DNA of 8,214 nt from NCBI GenBank assembly GCA_017547395.1, contig JAFYPS010000019.1, positions 1-8,214 of the forward strand, read 5' to 3'. Below the pieces are notes generated by a model that saw only the letters and a program-made list of their open reading frames with translations, had not been told where the DNA came from and searched no databases. Of this stretch, positions 1 to 7,288 are shown piece by piece. How positions within the stretch are numbered: the stretch's first letter is position 1; the number at the start of each line of letters is the position of its first letter. This DNA comes from Clostridia bacterium (GTDB taxonomy: Bacteria > Bacillota_A > Clostridia > Oscillospirales > CAG-272). A program made the position numbers and the translations under genes.

Positions 1-2495
1 ACGCCATTACTATCTGCGGAATGGAAAACATTGACCCTGTCGGTGTTCATACAGGTGACTCGATAGTAGTTGCGCCTATTATGACACTTAATGACCATGA
101 CCTCAAGATGCTTAATGACAGTGCGATTAAGATTATTCGCGAACTTAAGATTGAGGGCGGATGTAACGTTCAGTTCGCTCTTAATCCGCATACAAGTGAG
201 TATTATCTCATCGAGGTAAATCCCAGAGTTTCGCGTTCTTCCGCTCTTGCTTCTAAGGCGAGCGGTTATCCGATAGCGCGTGTTACTGCGAAAATTGCAG
301 TCGGTATGGCGCTTGAAGACATCACTATCGCTAATACCAATGCCGCATTTGAGCCAAGACTCGACTATGTGGTTGCAAAACTTCCGAGATTCCCGTTTGA
401 TAAGTTTTCGACCGTTCTCAATACTCTTGGAACACAGATGAAAGCAACCGGTGAGGTTATGGGTATCGGTTCTAACCTTGAAGAGTGTCTGCTCAAGTCG
501 GTTCGCTCGCTTGAAACCGGTGCAGATCACTTCTATCTCCCGAAGTTTGCGGCAATGGACACTGACGATATATTCGATTACATCGTTGAGTTTAGAGACG
601 ACAACATTTTTGCTATTGCTGAGCTTATGCGCCGTGGTATAACCGTTGAAAAACTTCACGATATTACCAAGATTACTCCTTTCTTCCTTGAGTCTGTTCT
701 TAAGATCGTTGAGATGGAAAAGGTTCTTGTTGCAAATATCGGCGATATAAACGTTTTGGCCGATGCTAAAAAGATGGGCTTTGGCGACAAGTGCATTGCA
801 CGTCTGTGGGGAATGAAAGAAATCGAGGTCTATAACCTCCGCAAAGAAAAAGGCATAATTCCCGTTTTCAATATGGTGGATACCTGCCATACAAATGCGT
901 ATATTCCTTACTTTTATTCATCTTACAGCGGTGAGAATGCATCTGTTTTGACTGACAAAAAGAAGATTGTTGTTCTTGGCGCAGGACCTATCCGTATCGG
1001 TCAGGGTGTTGAATTTGACTATTCTACCGTTCACGCGGTAGCGACTATCAAGCGTTCTGGATATGAAGCTATTATTATTAACAACAATCCTGAAACCGTT
1101 TCTACCGACTACACCACTGCAGATAAACTTTATTTCGAGCCTCTTACTCCTGAAGACGTTATGAACATCGTTGATTTTGAGAAGCCCGAAGGTGTTGTTG
1201 CTTCTCTCGGCGGTCAAACTGCAATCAATCTTGCAGAACCTCTTCGTGAACGTGGCGTAAAGATAATCGGTACTGACTGCGATGCTATTGACAGAGCAGA
1301 AAACCGTGACCGATTTGAAAAGATTCTTGAGGAACTTAATATTCCTCAGCCTCTCGGCAGAGCGGTTACGAAAATTGAAGACGGCGTTAAAACCGCGGCT
1401 GAAATCGGATACCCCGTTCTTGTACGTCCGAGTTTTGTACTTGGCGGAAGAGCAATGCAGATAGTAAGAAACGAAGATCAGCTTCGCCACTACCTTAAGA
1501 CTGCCGTTGAGATTGACGAAGATAAGCCTGTACTTGTAGATAAGTATATTCAGGGTAAAGAAGTTGAAATTGACGCTATATGCGACGGTCGCGACGTATT
1601 TGTTCCCGGAATTATGGAGCTTGTTGAACGCACCGGCGTTCATAGCGGTGACTCTATCAGTGTTTATCCTTCGTTCAGTATCTCTGACAAGGTAAAAGGA
1701 ACTATTCTTCAGTATGCAAAGAAGCTTGGTCTCGGAATTGGCATAGTAGGCCTTTACAACATTCAGTTTATCGTTGATAAAGACGACAACGTTTTCATTA
1801 TTGAGGTTAATCCGCGTTCTTCGCGTACAGTTCCTTTCCTTTCCAAAGCGACCGGTTACAGCCTTGCCGACATAGCTACAGAAGTTATTCTTGGTAAGAG
1901 CCTGAAAGAACAGGGAATTTTTGATATCTATCCCGCTGAAAAGAATCGCTGGTATGTAAAGGTTCCGGTATTCTCATCAAGCAAAATCAGAGGACTTGAC
2001 GTTTATCTTTCTCCCGAAATGAAGTCAACAGGAGAGGCCATCGGATACGACGATAAGCTTAATCGCGCCCTTTACAAGGCACTCCAGGCTTCCGGAATGC
2101 ATCTCCAAAATTATGGTACAGTTCTTGCAACGATTGCTGATAAGGACAAGGAAGAAGCGCTTCCTCTTATCCGCCGCTTCTATAATCTTGGATTCAATAT
2201 TGAGGCTACAGAGGGCACCGCTCGCTTTTTGAAGCAGAACGGAATCAGAACTCACGTGCTTCGTAAGATAAGCGACGGTAGTGATGAGATAAGAGAATCA
2301 CTTCGTCTCGGTCATATTGCATACGTTATTAATACCAGCGATGCTACTTCTGTCGGTCAGATGAGTGACGGTTATGAAATCCGTCATTTTGCAACAGAAA
2401 ACAACGTGACTATTTTCACAGCGCTTGACACTGTACGTGTACTTCTTGATGTTCTTGAAGAAACTACTCTTACTATTTCCACAATTGATGCATAA
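1..2495 (+). CDS. carB: Carbamoyl-phosphate synthase large subunit, 5' partial
   Basis: CarB makes carbamoyl phosphate from bicarbonate, two ATP and ammonia channelled from the CarA glutaminase, feeding pyrimidine and arginine synthesis in the cytoplasm. The reading frame is open to the left edge (codons from base 3 read AITICG before the Met at 21), so that Met is internal. By alignment from memory with E. coli CarB (about 1073 residues), it corresponds to about residue 234, so roughly 230 residues are missing. Counting from that Met: the end of the first ATP-grasp unit (GVHTGDS 8-14, Q51, E65-N67), an oligomerisation region (about 167-311), the second ATP-grasp unit (GPIRIGQGVEFDY 322-334, RPSFVLGGRAM 469-479, HSGDS 541-545, EVNPRSSRT 595-603), and a C-terminal MGS-like allosteric domain (about 696-824). 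T730, T733, K749 and N771 fall where E. coli binds UMP/IMP. The stop codon overlaps the pyrK ribosome binding site. Identity is certain. Whether it is the only CarB in the genome cannot be seen. Confidence 0.97.
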   Translation, partial: AITICGMENIDPVGVHTGDSIVVAPIMTLNDHDLKMLNDSAIKIIRELKIEGGCNVQFALNPHTSEYYLIEVNPRVSRSSALASKASGYPIARVTAKIAVGMALEDITIANTNAAFEPRLDYVVAKLPRFPFDKFSTVLNTLGTQMKATGEVMGIGSNLEECLLKSVRSLETGADHFYLPKFAAMDTDDIFDYIVEFRDDNIFAIAELMRRGITVEKLHDITKITPFFLESVLKIVEMEKVLVANIGDINVLADAKKMGFGDKCIARLWGMKEIEVYNLRKEKGIIPVFNMVDTCHTNAYIPYFYSSYSGENASVLTDKKKIVVLGAGPIRIGQGVEFDYSTVHAVATIKRSGYEAIIINNNPETVSTDYTTADKLYFEPLTPEDVMNIVDFEKPEGVVASLGGQTAINLAEPLRERGVKIIGTDCDAIDRAENRDRFEKILEELNIPQPLGRAVTKIEDGVKTAAEIGYPVLVRPSFVLGGRAMQIVRNEDQLRHYLKTAVEIDEDKPVLVDKYIQGKEVEIDAICDGRDVFVPGIMELVERTGVHSGDSISVYPSFSISDKVKGTILQYAKKLGLGIGIVGLYNIQFIVDKDDNVFIIEVNPRSSRTVPFLSKATGYSLADIATEVILGKSLKEQGIFDIYPAEKNRWYVKVPVFSSSKIRGLDVYLSPEMKSTGEAIGYDDKLNRALYKALQASGMHLQNYGTVLATIADKDKEEALPLIRRFYNLGFNIEATEGTARFLKQNGIRTHVLRKISDGSDEIRESLRLGHIAYVINTSDATSVGQMSDGYEIRHFATENNVTIFTALDTVRVLLDVLEETTLTISTIDA

Positions 2496-2503
2496 GGTGA
2501 CTA

Positions 2504-3238
2504 ATGAAACAAGGACTTTTTGAAATTATTGAAAACGTCAAACTTACGGACAATGTTCTTCGTATGCGCCTTCGCGGAGATACGTCGGATATTACTGCTT
2601 CCGGTCAGTTTGTAAATATTCAACTTGACGGATTCTACCTTCGCAGACCGATTTCGGTTTGCGACTGTGTAGACGATGTCCTCACAATAATATACAAAGT
2701 TGTTGGCAAGGGAACTAAAGCGATGCAGAATATGCAGAGCGGAAGCCTAGACGTGCTTACCGGCCTTGGTAACGGCTACGACATCTCTCTCAGCGGTGAT
2801 AATCCGCTTCTCATCGGCGGCGGAGTTGGCGTTCCGCCTATGTATATGCTTGCCAAAAAACTTATCGCTGAGGGTAAAAAGGTTTCTGTAATTCTCGGTT
2901 TTAATACTGCAAGCGAAGTTTTTTACGCTGAGGAGTTCCGTACGCTTGGTGCAAACGTAACGGTTACTACCGTTGACGGAAGTATGGGCGTTAAGGGATT
3001 TGTTACAGACGCTATGAAGGGTATGGATTACTCATATTTTTATACTTGCGGTCCTGAACCTATGCTTAAAGCGATATATAATACTTCGGTAACAAGCGGA
3101 CAGTTCAGTTTTGAAGAGAGAATGGGCTGTGGCTTTGGTGCTTGTATGGGATGTTCTTGCAAGACCCTTTACGGAAATAAGCGTATTTGTAAAGACGGTC
3201 CGGTACTCGTGAAGGAGGAAATAATATGGGAGAAATGA
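2504..3238 (+). CDS. pyrK: Dihydroorotate dehydrogenase B, electron transfer subunit
   Basis: PyrK carries FAD and a [2Fe-2S] cluster and passes electrons from the FMN of PyrD to NAD+. The 244 residues match the ferredoxin-reductase-like family in length and order. An N-terminal FAD barrel has the motif RRPIS at 47-51. An NAD-binding Rossmann part has GGGVGVPP at 105-112. A C-terminal cluster loop has C209, C214, C217 and C229 (C-x4-C-x2-C-x11-C), followed by KDGPV as in known PyrK proteins. The start ATG lies 8 bases after the carB stop, with AAGGTG (2494-2499) overlapping that stop as ribosome binding site. The 3' end overlaps pyrD by 13 bases, as expected for subunits of one heterotetramer. 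The adjacent pyrD supports pyrimidine PyrK rather than a related sulfide dehydrogenase or ferredoxin reductase subunit. Confidence 0.95.
   Translation: MKQGLFEIIENVKLTDNVLRMRLRGDTSDITASGQFVNIQLDGFYLRRPISVCDCVDDVLTIIYKVVGKGTKAMQNMQSGSLDVLTGLGNGYDISLSGDNPLLIGGGVGVPPMYMLAKKLIAEGKKVSVILGFNTASEVFYAEEFRTLGANVTVTTVDGSMGVKGFVTDAMKGMDYSYFYTCGPEPMLKAIYNTSVTSGQFSFEERMGCGFGACMGCSCKTLYGNKRICKDGPVLVKEEIIWEK
3212..3218 (+). promoter_or_regulatory. Ribosome binding site of pyrD inside pyrK
   Basis: AAGGAGG sits 7 bases before the ATG at 3226, within the last codons of pyrK. It is a near-perfect Shine-Dalgarno sequence and favours this ATG over the in-frame ATG at 3235, which is 16 bases from it. Confidence 0.85.
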
Positions 3239-4137
3239 GAGTTAACCTTTGCGGTATTGAACTTGATAATCCAATTATTCCTGCTAGCGGAACGTTTGGT
3301 TACGGCTATGAGTTTGCTGAACTCTATGATATTAATATGCTCGGTACGTTTTCATTCAAGGGTACTACTAAAGATCCGCGTTTTGGAAACCCTACTCCCA
3401 GAATTGCCGAATGTACCTCAGGTATGATAAATGCCGTTGGTCTTCAAAACCCCGGTGTAGAAAAGGTTATTTCCGAAGAGCTTCCGCGCCTTGCTAAATG
3501 CTTTGATAAAAAAGTTATGGCAAATGTCAGCGGTTTTTCAATAGAAGACTATGCATTTACGTGCGAAAAACTTGATGCATGCGATCAGGTTGGTTGGCTT
3601 GAGGTTAACGTAAGCTGCCCCAATGTTCATGGCGGTGGAATGAGTTTTGGCACCTCTCCCGATGCGGCTGCTGCTGTTACAAAAGCAGTTAAAGAGGTTA
3701 CTACTAAGCCTGTAATCATCAAGCTTTCGCCAAACGTTACCGATATAGTTTCAATCGCTAAGGCGTGCGAAGAGGCAGGTGCCGATGGTATCAGCCTTAT
3801 TAACACGCTCCTTGGTATGCGTATAGATCTTCGTACAAAAAAACCGATAATTGCAAACACTATGGGCGGTTTTTCGGGAAGTGCAATTTTTCCTGTAGCC
3901 GTGCGTATGGTTTATCAGGTTGCAAAAGCTGTTAAGATACCGGTAGTCGGTATGGGAGGAGTTTCTTCTGCCGAGGATGTGATCGAGCTTATGCTTGCGG
4001 GTGCTACTGCAGTGGAAGTTGGTGCTGCAAACCTTATAAATCCTTATGCCTGCCGCGATATTATAAATGATTTGCCACGCGTTATGGCTGAGTATAAGAT
4101 TAATAATTTAAGTGATATAATAGGAGGCGCTCTATAA
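3226..4137 (+). CDS. pyrD: Dihydroorotate dehydrogenase, class 1B catalytic subunit
   Basis: PyrD oxidises dihydroorotate to orotate with FMN, the fourth step of UMP synthesis. The class 1B enzyme works in the cytoplasm with PyrK and uses NAD+. The 303-residue protein shows the class 1 pattern: PASGTFGYG near 19-27, K45 in the FMN-binding segment, GLQNPGV at 72-78, and NVSCPN at 128-133 with C131 as the catalytic base (class 2 enzymes use Ser). Later come KLSPNVTD, a SLINTLLGMRID segment, and the phosphate-binding segments GGFSGSAI and GMGGVSSAEDV. Pairing with an overlapping pyrK confirms class 1B. The stop TAA shares its last base with the pyrF ATG (TAATG at 4135-4139), so translation of the two is probably coupled. 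Confidence 0.96.
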   Translation: MGEMRVNLCGIELDNPIIPASGTFGYGYEFAELYDINMLGTFSFKGTTKDPRFGNPTPRIAECTSGMINAVGLQNPGVEKVISEELPRLAKCFDKKVMANVSGFSIEDYAFTCEKLDACDQVGWLEVNVSCPNVHGGGMSFGTSPDAAAAVTKAVKEVTTKPVIIKLSPNVTDIVSIAKACEEAGADGISLINTLLGMRIDLRTKKPIIANTMGGFSGSAIFPVAVRMVYQVAKAVKIPVVGMGGVSSAEDVIELMLAGATAVEVGAANLINPYACRDIINDLPRVMAEYKINNLSDIIGGAL

Positions 4138-4838
4138 TGGGTAAGGATGTAATTGTTGCTTGTGACTTTGCAAGTGCAGAACAGGTTTATAATTTTCTTG
4201 ATAAATTTGAAGGGGCAAGAAAGCCTTTTGTGAAAATCGGTATGGAACTTTTCTATGCGGAAGGCCCGCAGATAGTCCGTGAAATCAAAAAACGCGGTCA
4301 CAAGATTTTTCTTGACCTTAAGCTTCATGATATTCCCAACACTGTTAAAAAGTCTATGGCGGTTCTTTCCGGATTGGATGTTGATATTACTAATCTTCAT
4401 GCCGGCGGAACTGTTCGTATGATGGAGGCTGCGCTTGAAGGACTGACTCGTCCTGACGGTACAAGACCTCTTCTCATTGCCGTTACTCAGCTTACTTCGA
4501 CCGATCAGGAAAGTATGGAGAATGATCTTATGATTCATGCTCCTATCGACGAGGTTGTTATGCATTATGCTTCTAATGCTAAAAAGGCCGGTCTCGATGG
4601 AGTTGTTTGTTCTCCTCTTGAAGCCGGTAAGGTTCATGACAGATGCGGCAAAGAGTTTCTCACAATTACTCCCGGTGTTCGCTTTGCTGATGGCGATATC
4701 GGTGACCAGAAGCGCGTAATGACTCCCGCTGATGCTAAAAAGATTGGCTCGGATTACATCGTAGTGGGCAGACCGATTACTGCTGCGGAAGATCCTGTTG
4801 CCGCATATAACAGATGTGTTGAAGAATTTGTTGACTAA
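4137..4838 (+). CDS. pyrF: Orotidine 5'-phosphate decarboxylase
   Basis: PyrF decarboxylates OMP to UMP, the last step of the pathway. The 233 residues match the short bacterial (B. subtilis-like) group rather than the longer group seen in mycobacteria. Catalytic and substrate residues are all present: D10 in VACDF, K33 in FVKIG, and the D60-L-K62-L-H-D65 signature, which supplies the Lys-Asp catalytic network. Near the C-terminus come TPGVRFADGDIGDQKRV and the phosphate-binding VVGRPIT. AGGAGG (4122-4127) lies 9 bases before the ATG, inside the end of pyrD. The ATG overlaps the pyrD stop by one base. Nothing unusual was seen in the protein. Confidence 0.96.
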   Translation: MGKDVIVACDFASAEQVYNFLDKFEGARKPFVKIGMELFYAEGPQIVREIKKRGHKIFLDLKLHDIPNTVKKSMAVLSGLDVDITNLHAGGTVRMMEAALEGLTRPDGTRPLLIAVTQLTSTDQESMENDLMIHAPIDEVVMHYASNAKKAGLDGVVCSPLEAGKVHDRCGKEFLTITPGVRFADGDIGDQKRVMTPADAKKIGSDYIVVGRPITAAEDPVAAYNRCVEEFVD

Positions 4839-4849
4839 GGAGAAGGATA

Positions 4850-5503
4850 ATGGAAAGTTATAAGAGAGAGTTTATACAGTTCCTCGAAGGGGCCGGAGTA
4901 CTTAAATTTGGCGATTTTACCGCAAAGAGCGGAAGAAAGATTCCGTATTTTATTAATGCCGGAGAGATAAAGACCGGTGAGCAGATTTCCAAACTCGGTG
5001 AGTTTTACGCCAAGAGTTATCTCGAAAAGGTTGGTAATAAGAGAACTGTTCTTTACGGTCCTGCTTATAAAGGAATTTCAATTGCGGTTTCTGCATCTAT
5101 TGCTCTTGCTAAGAACGGACTCGACGTTCCTTTCTTCTTCAACAGAAAAGAGGCTAAGGATCACGGCGAAGGCGGCGTTTTTGTAGGATATGTTCCAAAC
5201 GAAAGCGAGGAAATTGTAATAGTTGAAGACGTTATTACTGCCGGTACCGCAATTCGCGAAAGTATGGGTATTCTTGGACATCTTAACGCTAAGGTTGCTG
5301 CTACGTTTGTAATGGTTGACCGTAAGGAAAAAGGTCAGACAGAAAAGTCTGCAATGGGAGAAATTGCAGATGAGTATGGTTTCCCGGTTTATTCTGTTGT
5401 TGATGTTTACGATATAATTGAATATCTTGAAGAAAATCCTGCAAATAAAGAGAACGTTGACAGAATCAAGAAGTATCTTGAAGTAAACGGAGCAAAGGCG
5501 TAG
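4850..5503 (+). CDS. pyrE: Orotate phosphoribosyltransferase
   Basis: PyrE joins orotate and PRPP to give OMP, the substrate of PyrF just upstream. The 217 residues resemble the E. coli-type enzyme: K26-S-G-R at the orotate/PRPP site, GPAYKG at 70-75, the flexible loop FNRKEAKDHGEGG at 97-109 with R99, K100, K103 and H105, and the PRPP signature VEDVITAGTA at 125-134. The signature has Glu-Asp where E. coli has Asp-Asp, which is a common conservative change. The start is 11 bases after the pyrF stop, with AAGGAG (4837-4842) overlapping that stop. It lies between pyrF and pyrB in the same transcript. Confidence 0.95.
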   Translation: MESYKREFIQFLEGAGVLKFGDFTAKSGRKIPYFINAGEIKTGEQISKLGEFYAKSYLEKVGNKRTVLYGPAYKGISIAVSASIALAKNGLDVPFFFNRKEAKDHGEGGVFVGYVPNESEEIVIVEDVITAGTAIRESMGILGHLNAKVAATFVMVDRKEKGQTEKSAMGEIADEYGFPVYSVVDVYDIIEYLEENPANKENVDRIKKYLEVNGAKA

Positions 5504-5531
5504 TTTATATCTTTGAAGGGACTTACTGTTT

Positions 5532-6623
5532 ATGAGAAGCCTTATTGACATTTGTGATTTTTCTGTAGAAGAACTTGCAGAACTTATGAATACTGCATGT
5601 GATATTATCGAAAACCCCAAAGAGTATTCTGAAAGATGCAAAGGTAAAAAGCTTGCGACGTTGTTCTTTGAACCATCGACACGTACGCGCCTTAGCTTTG
5701 AAGCAGCAATGCTTGAACTTGGCGGAAGCGTGATTGGTTTTTCGGAAGCAAACAGTTCTTCTGCGGCAAAAGGTGAGAGTATGGCTGATACCGCGAAGGT
5801 TATCAGCTGTTATGCCGATATAATGGCAATCCGCCACCCGAAAGAAGGAGCGCCTTACGTAGCGTCAGTCAATGCTACTGTTCCGGTTATTAATGCGGGC
5901 GACGGCGCGCACTGCCACCCAACCCAGACCCTCACCGACCTTCTGACAATCTTCCGTGAGAAGGGACGCACCGAAAATCTTACAGTTGGTTTTTGCGGTG
6001 ACCTGAAATACGGAAGAACAGTACATTCGCTTATATCAGCACTTTCGCGTTACAAGGGTATCCGTGTAATTCTGATATCTCCCGAGGAACTTAAGCTTCC
6101 CGGATATATAAAGGCAGAAGTGCTTAAGAAGAACAGAATGATTCATACTGAAACAACTTCGCTTGAAGGTGCGATTCCCATGCTTGACGTTCTTTATATG
6201 ACTAGAATTCAGCGTGAGCGCTTTGACGATCCGTCTGAATATGAGCGTCTTAAAGACAGCTATGTTCTTGATATGGAAAAACTTGAGAACGCTAAGAGCG
6301 ATTTGTGTATTTTGCATCCTCTGCCGCGCGTTAACGAAATAAGCGTTGCTGTCGACAACGATCCAAGAGCATGCTATTTCAAGCAGGCGCTTAACGGCAA
6401 ATATATACGAATGGCACTTATTCTGAAATTGCTTGCTGAAGCTGAGAATAAGGAGCGAACTGATAGCTTGCAGAATCTTCTTTATGATTCGCTTTACTGC
6501 AAGAATCCAAAATGCATTACTAAGACGGAGCAGGAACTTCGCCATTGCTTTAAGGTTTGCGATAAAGAAAACGGTATTTACAGATGTGTTTACTGTGAAG
6601 AAAAAGCAAAACTGAAAGTTTAA
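5532..6623 (+). CDS. pyrB: Aspartate carbamoyltransferase with C-terminal PyrI-like zinc domain
   Basis: PyrB transfers carbamoyl phosphate to aspartate, the committed pyrimidine step. Residues 1-305 form a complete catalytic chain of the E. coli type: STRTR 49-53, K80, R101, HPTQT 129-133, KYGRTVHS 159-166 with R162, R225 and Q227 in TRIQRERF, and HPLPRVNE 262-269. The usual length is about 305-310 residues, but this protein has 363. After a linker of about 17 residues, the tail carries C323, C328, C352 and C355. The same spacing (5, 24, 3) occurs in the zinc domain of E. coli PyrI (C109, C114, C138, C141), with shared CI[ST] after the second Cys and CxYCE at the end. The PyrI nucleotide-binding domain (about 95 residues) is absent, and no pyrI follows. 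GAAGGG (5515-5520) lies 11 bases before the ATG, slightly far. The catalytic call is certain; the PyrI origin of the tail is inferred from motif and spacing. Confidence 0.95.
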   Translation: MRSLIDICDFSVEELAELMNTACDIIENPKEYSERCKGKKLATLFFEPSTRTRLSFEAAMLELGGSVIGFSEANSSSAAKGESMADTAKVISCYADIMAIRHPKEGAPYVASVNATVPVINAGDGAHCHPTQTLTDLLTIFREKGRTENLTVGFCGDLKYGRTVHSLISALSRYKGIRVILISPEELKLPGYIKAEVLKKNRMIHTETTSLEGAIPMLDVLYMTRIQRERFDDPSEYERLKDSYVLDMEKLENAKSDLCILHPLPRVNEISVAVDNDPRACYFKQALNGKYIRMALILKLLAEAENKERTDSLQNLLYDSLYCKNPKCITKTEQELRHCFKVCDKENGIYRCVYCEEKAKLKV

Positions 6624-6628
6624 ACTTT
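6615..6628. repeat. 14-base perfect palindrome over the pyrB stop codon
   Basis: AAAGTTTAAACTTT reads the same on both strands and contains the pyrB TAA (6621-6623). It has no loop and only A/T-rich pairs, with a short TTTTATAATTTT stretch after it. It could be a weak transcription end or protein site, but it is not a convincing intrinsic terminator. Confidence 0.5.
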
Positions 6629-6690
6629 TATAATTTTCATTGACTTGCGGTTATTTCGTATTGTTTACCGATTACCGTAGTCGATCGATG

Positions 6691-6711
6691 TAAACTTTGC
6701 TATTAAGTTTA
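6691..6711. repeat. Inverted repeat in the pyrB-purE gap
   Basis: TAAACTT (6691-6697) and AAGTTTA (6705-6711) are perfect inverted copies separated by 7 bases. The arms reuse the same letters as the palindrome at the pyrB stop. It could be an operator or a weak hairpin; no known regulator site was recognised. Confidence 0.45.
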
Positions 6712-6724
6712 AGTGTGCTATTAA
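6697..6724 (+). promoter_or_regulatory. Possible promoter for purE and the PurF-like gene
   Basis: A weak -35 (TTGCTA, 6697-6702) lies 16 bases before a -10-like TATTAA (6719-6724) that is preceded by TG at 6716-6717, giving an extended -10. Transcription would begin about 33 bases before the purE ATG. A 141-base gap in an otherwise packed region is consistent with a new transcript starting here, but the match is weak. The upstream TTGACT at 6640 has no well-spaced partner. A 4-bp hairpin (CCGC-TTT-GCGG, 6739-6749) would lie in the leader. Confidence 0.3.
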
Positions 6725-6730
6725 ATTTAA
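6698..6730 (+). repeat. Tandem 15-base direct repeat, 18-base period
   Basis: TGCTATTAAGTTTAA (6698-6712) is repeated as TGCTATTAAATTTAA (6716-6730), with one mismatch. The start-to-start distance is 18 bases, close to two helical turns. Both copies begin with TGCTATTAA, which resembles an extended -10 element. Confidence 0.6.
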
Positions 6731-6755
6731 ACCGAGTACCGCTTTGCGGCGAAAT

Positions 6756-6760
6756 GGAGA
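6756..6760 (+). promoter_or_regulatory. Ribosome binding site deciding the purE start
   Basis: GGAGA lies 4 bases before the ATG at 6765. It supports that ATG and not the in-frame TTG at 6744, which would add seven residues (MRRNGEK) absent from PurE proteins and would place this site inside the gene. Confidence 0.7.
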
Positions 6761-6764
6761 AAAA

Positions 6765-7259
6765 ATGAAAAAAGTTGGAATTGTTATGGGCAGTGACAGC
6801 GACCTGCCGATTATTCGTAAGGCTACCGATATGCTTACTGCGCTCGATATTCCTTTTGAAGTACATGTGTATTCAGCGCACAGAACTCCTGTAGAGGCGA
6901 GCGTGTTTGCCAAAAATGCGCGTGCTAACGGTTTTGGTGTTATAATTGCCGCTGCCGGAATGGCTGCACATCTCGCGGGCGCAATTGCTGCCAATACAAC
7001 GCTTCCGGTTATCGGAATCCCGTGCAAATCCTCTAACCTTGATGGAATGGATGCACTTCTTTCCACGGTACAGATGCCTACCGGTATTCCTGTTGCAACA
7101 GTAGCAATTAACGGAGGTGCAAACGCCGCGCTTCTCGCGGCACAGGTTCTTGCGGTAAGTGACGATGAGCTTGCCTGCAAGCTTGATGCAAAGCGTGCAA
7201 GCGATGCTGCGGTGGTACTTGAAAAAGACGCGGCAGTTGCTGCTGAACTTAACAAATAA
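6765..7259 (+). CDS. purE: 5-(carboxyamino)imidazole ribonucleotide mutase, class I PurE
   Basis: PurE makes CAIR in purine synthesis. Class I enzymes rearrange N5-CAIR made by PurK. The 164 residues match the usual bacterial length. Motifs in order: GSDSD at 9-13, SAHRTP at 37-42 with H39 as the catalytic His (E. coli H45), AAGMAAHLAG near 63-72, then the IGIP, GMDALLSTVQMP and GIPVAT segments and GGANAALLAAQ near the end. The SAHRTP and VQMP motifs fit class I rather than the class II AIR carboxylase of animals and spirochaetes. No purK is visible, so the N5-CAIR source must lie elsewhere or be bypassed. The gene follows the pyrimidine operon by 141 bases and precedes the PurF-like gene by 29 bases. 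Confidence 0.95.
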   Translation: MKKVGIVMGSDSDLPIIRKATDMLTALDIPFEVHVYSAHRTPVEASVFAKNARANGFGVIIAAAGMAAHLAGAIAANTTLPVIGIPCKSSNLDGMDALLSTVQMPTGIPVATVAINGGANAALLAAQVLAVSDDELACKLDAKRASDAAVVLEKDAAVAAELNK

Positions 7260-7269
7260 CTATAGTTAT
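7256..7269. repeat. 14-base perfect palindrome over the purE stop codon
   Basis: ATAACTATAGTTAT is fully self-complementary and contains the purE TAA (7257-7259). It has no loop and no U-tract after it, so it is not read as a terminator. Its role is unknown and it may be chance in A/T-rich spacer DNA. Confidence 0.4.
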
Positions 7270-7277
7270 ACTCAGGT

Positions 7278-7283
7278 AAGGAG
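7278..7283 (+). promoter_or_regulatory. Ribosome binding site of the PurF-like gene
   Basis: AAGGAG lies 5 bases before the ATG at 7289. An in-frame TAA at 7277-7279 overlaps it, so the protein cannot begin further upstream. This matters because it rules out a propeptide followed by a catalytic Cys. Confidence 0.8.
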
Positions 7284-7288
7284 AACCC

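Noticed and set aside
21..23. ATG at 21 as the start of carB
   Set aside because: The frame is open upstream to base 3 and the residues before it match the interior of CarB, so the gene is cut by the window edge.
918..1643. Long open frame of 241 codons on the - strand inside carB
   Set aside because: It lies wholly within well-conserved carB, its predicted protein has no recognisable motif, and it reflects codon bias of the + strand gene.
3235..3237. Second ATG as pyrD start
   Set aside because: It lies 16 bases from the AAGGAGG site, whereas the ATG at 3226 is at the ideal 7 bases.
4044..4637. Open frame of 197 codons on the - strand across the pyrD/pyrF junction
   Set aside because: It overlaps two certain genes, has low-complexity basic and hydrophobic composition, and shows no family match or ribosome site of note.
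5078..5641. Open frame of 187 codons on the - strand across pyrE/pyrB
   Set aside because: It is antisense to the PRPP-binding region of pyrE and the start of pyrB, with no recognisable domain.
6615..6640. Intrinsic terminator after pyrB
   Set aside because: The palindrome has no loop and no G/C-rich stem, and the T-rich stretch after it is broken, so it does not meet a terminator pattern.
6640..6664. Promoter with TTGACT (6640) and TATTGT (6659)
   Set aside because: The spacing of 13 bases is too short for a sigma-70/SigA type promoter.
6744..6764. TTG as an earlier purE start
   Set aside because: It would add seven non-conserved residues and put the GGAGA ribosome site inside the gene. 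The ATG at 6765 gives the normal PurE N-terminus.
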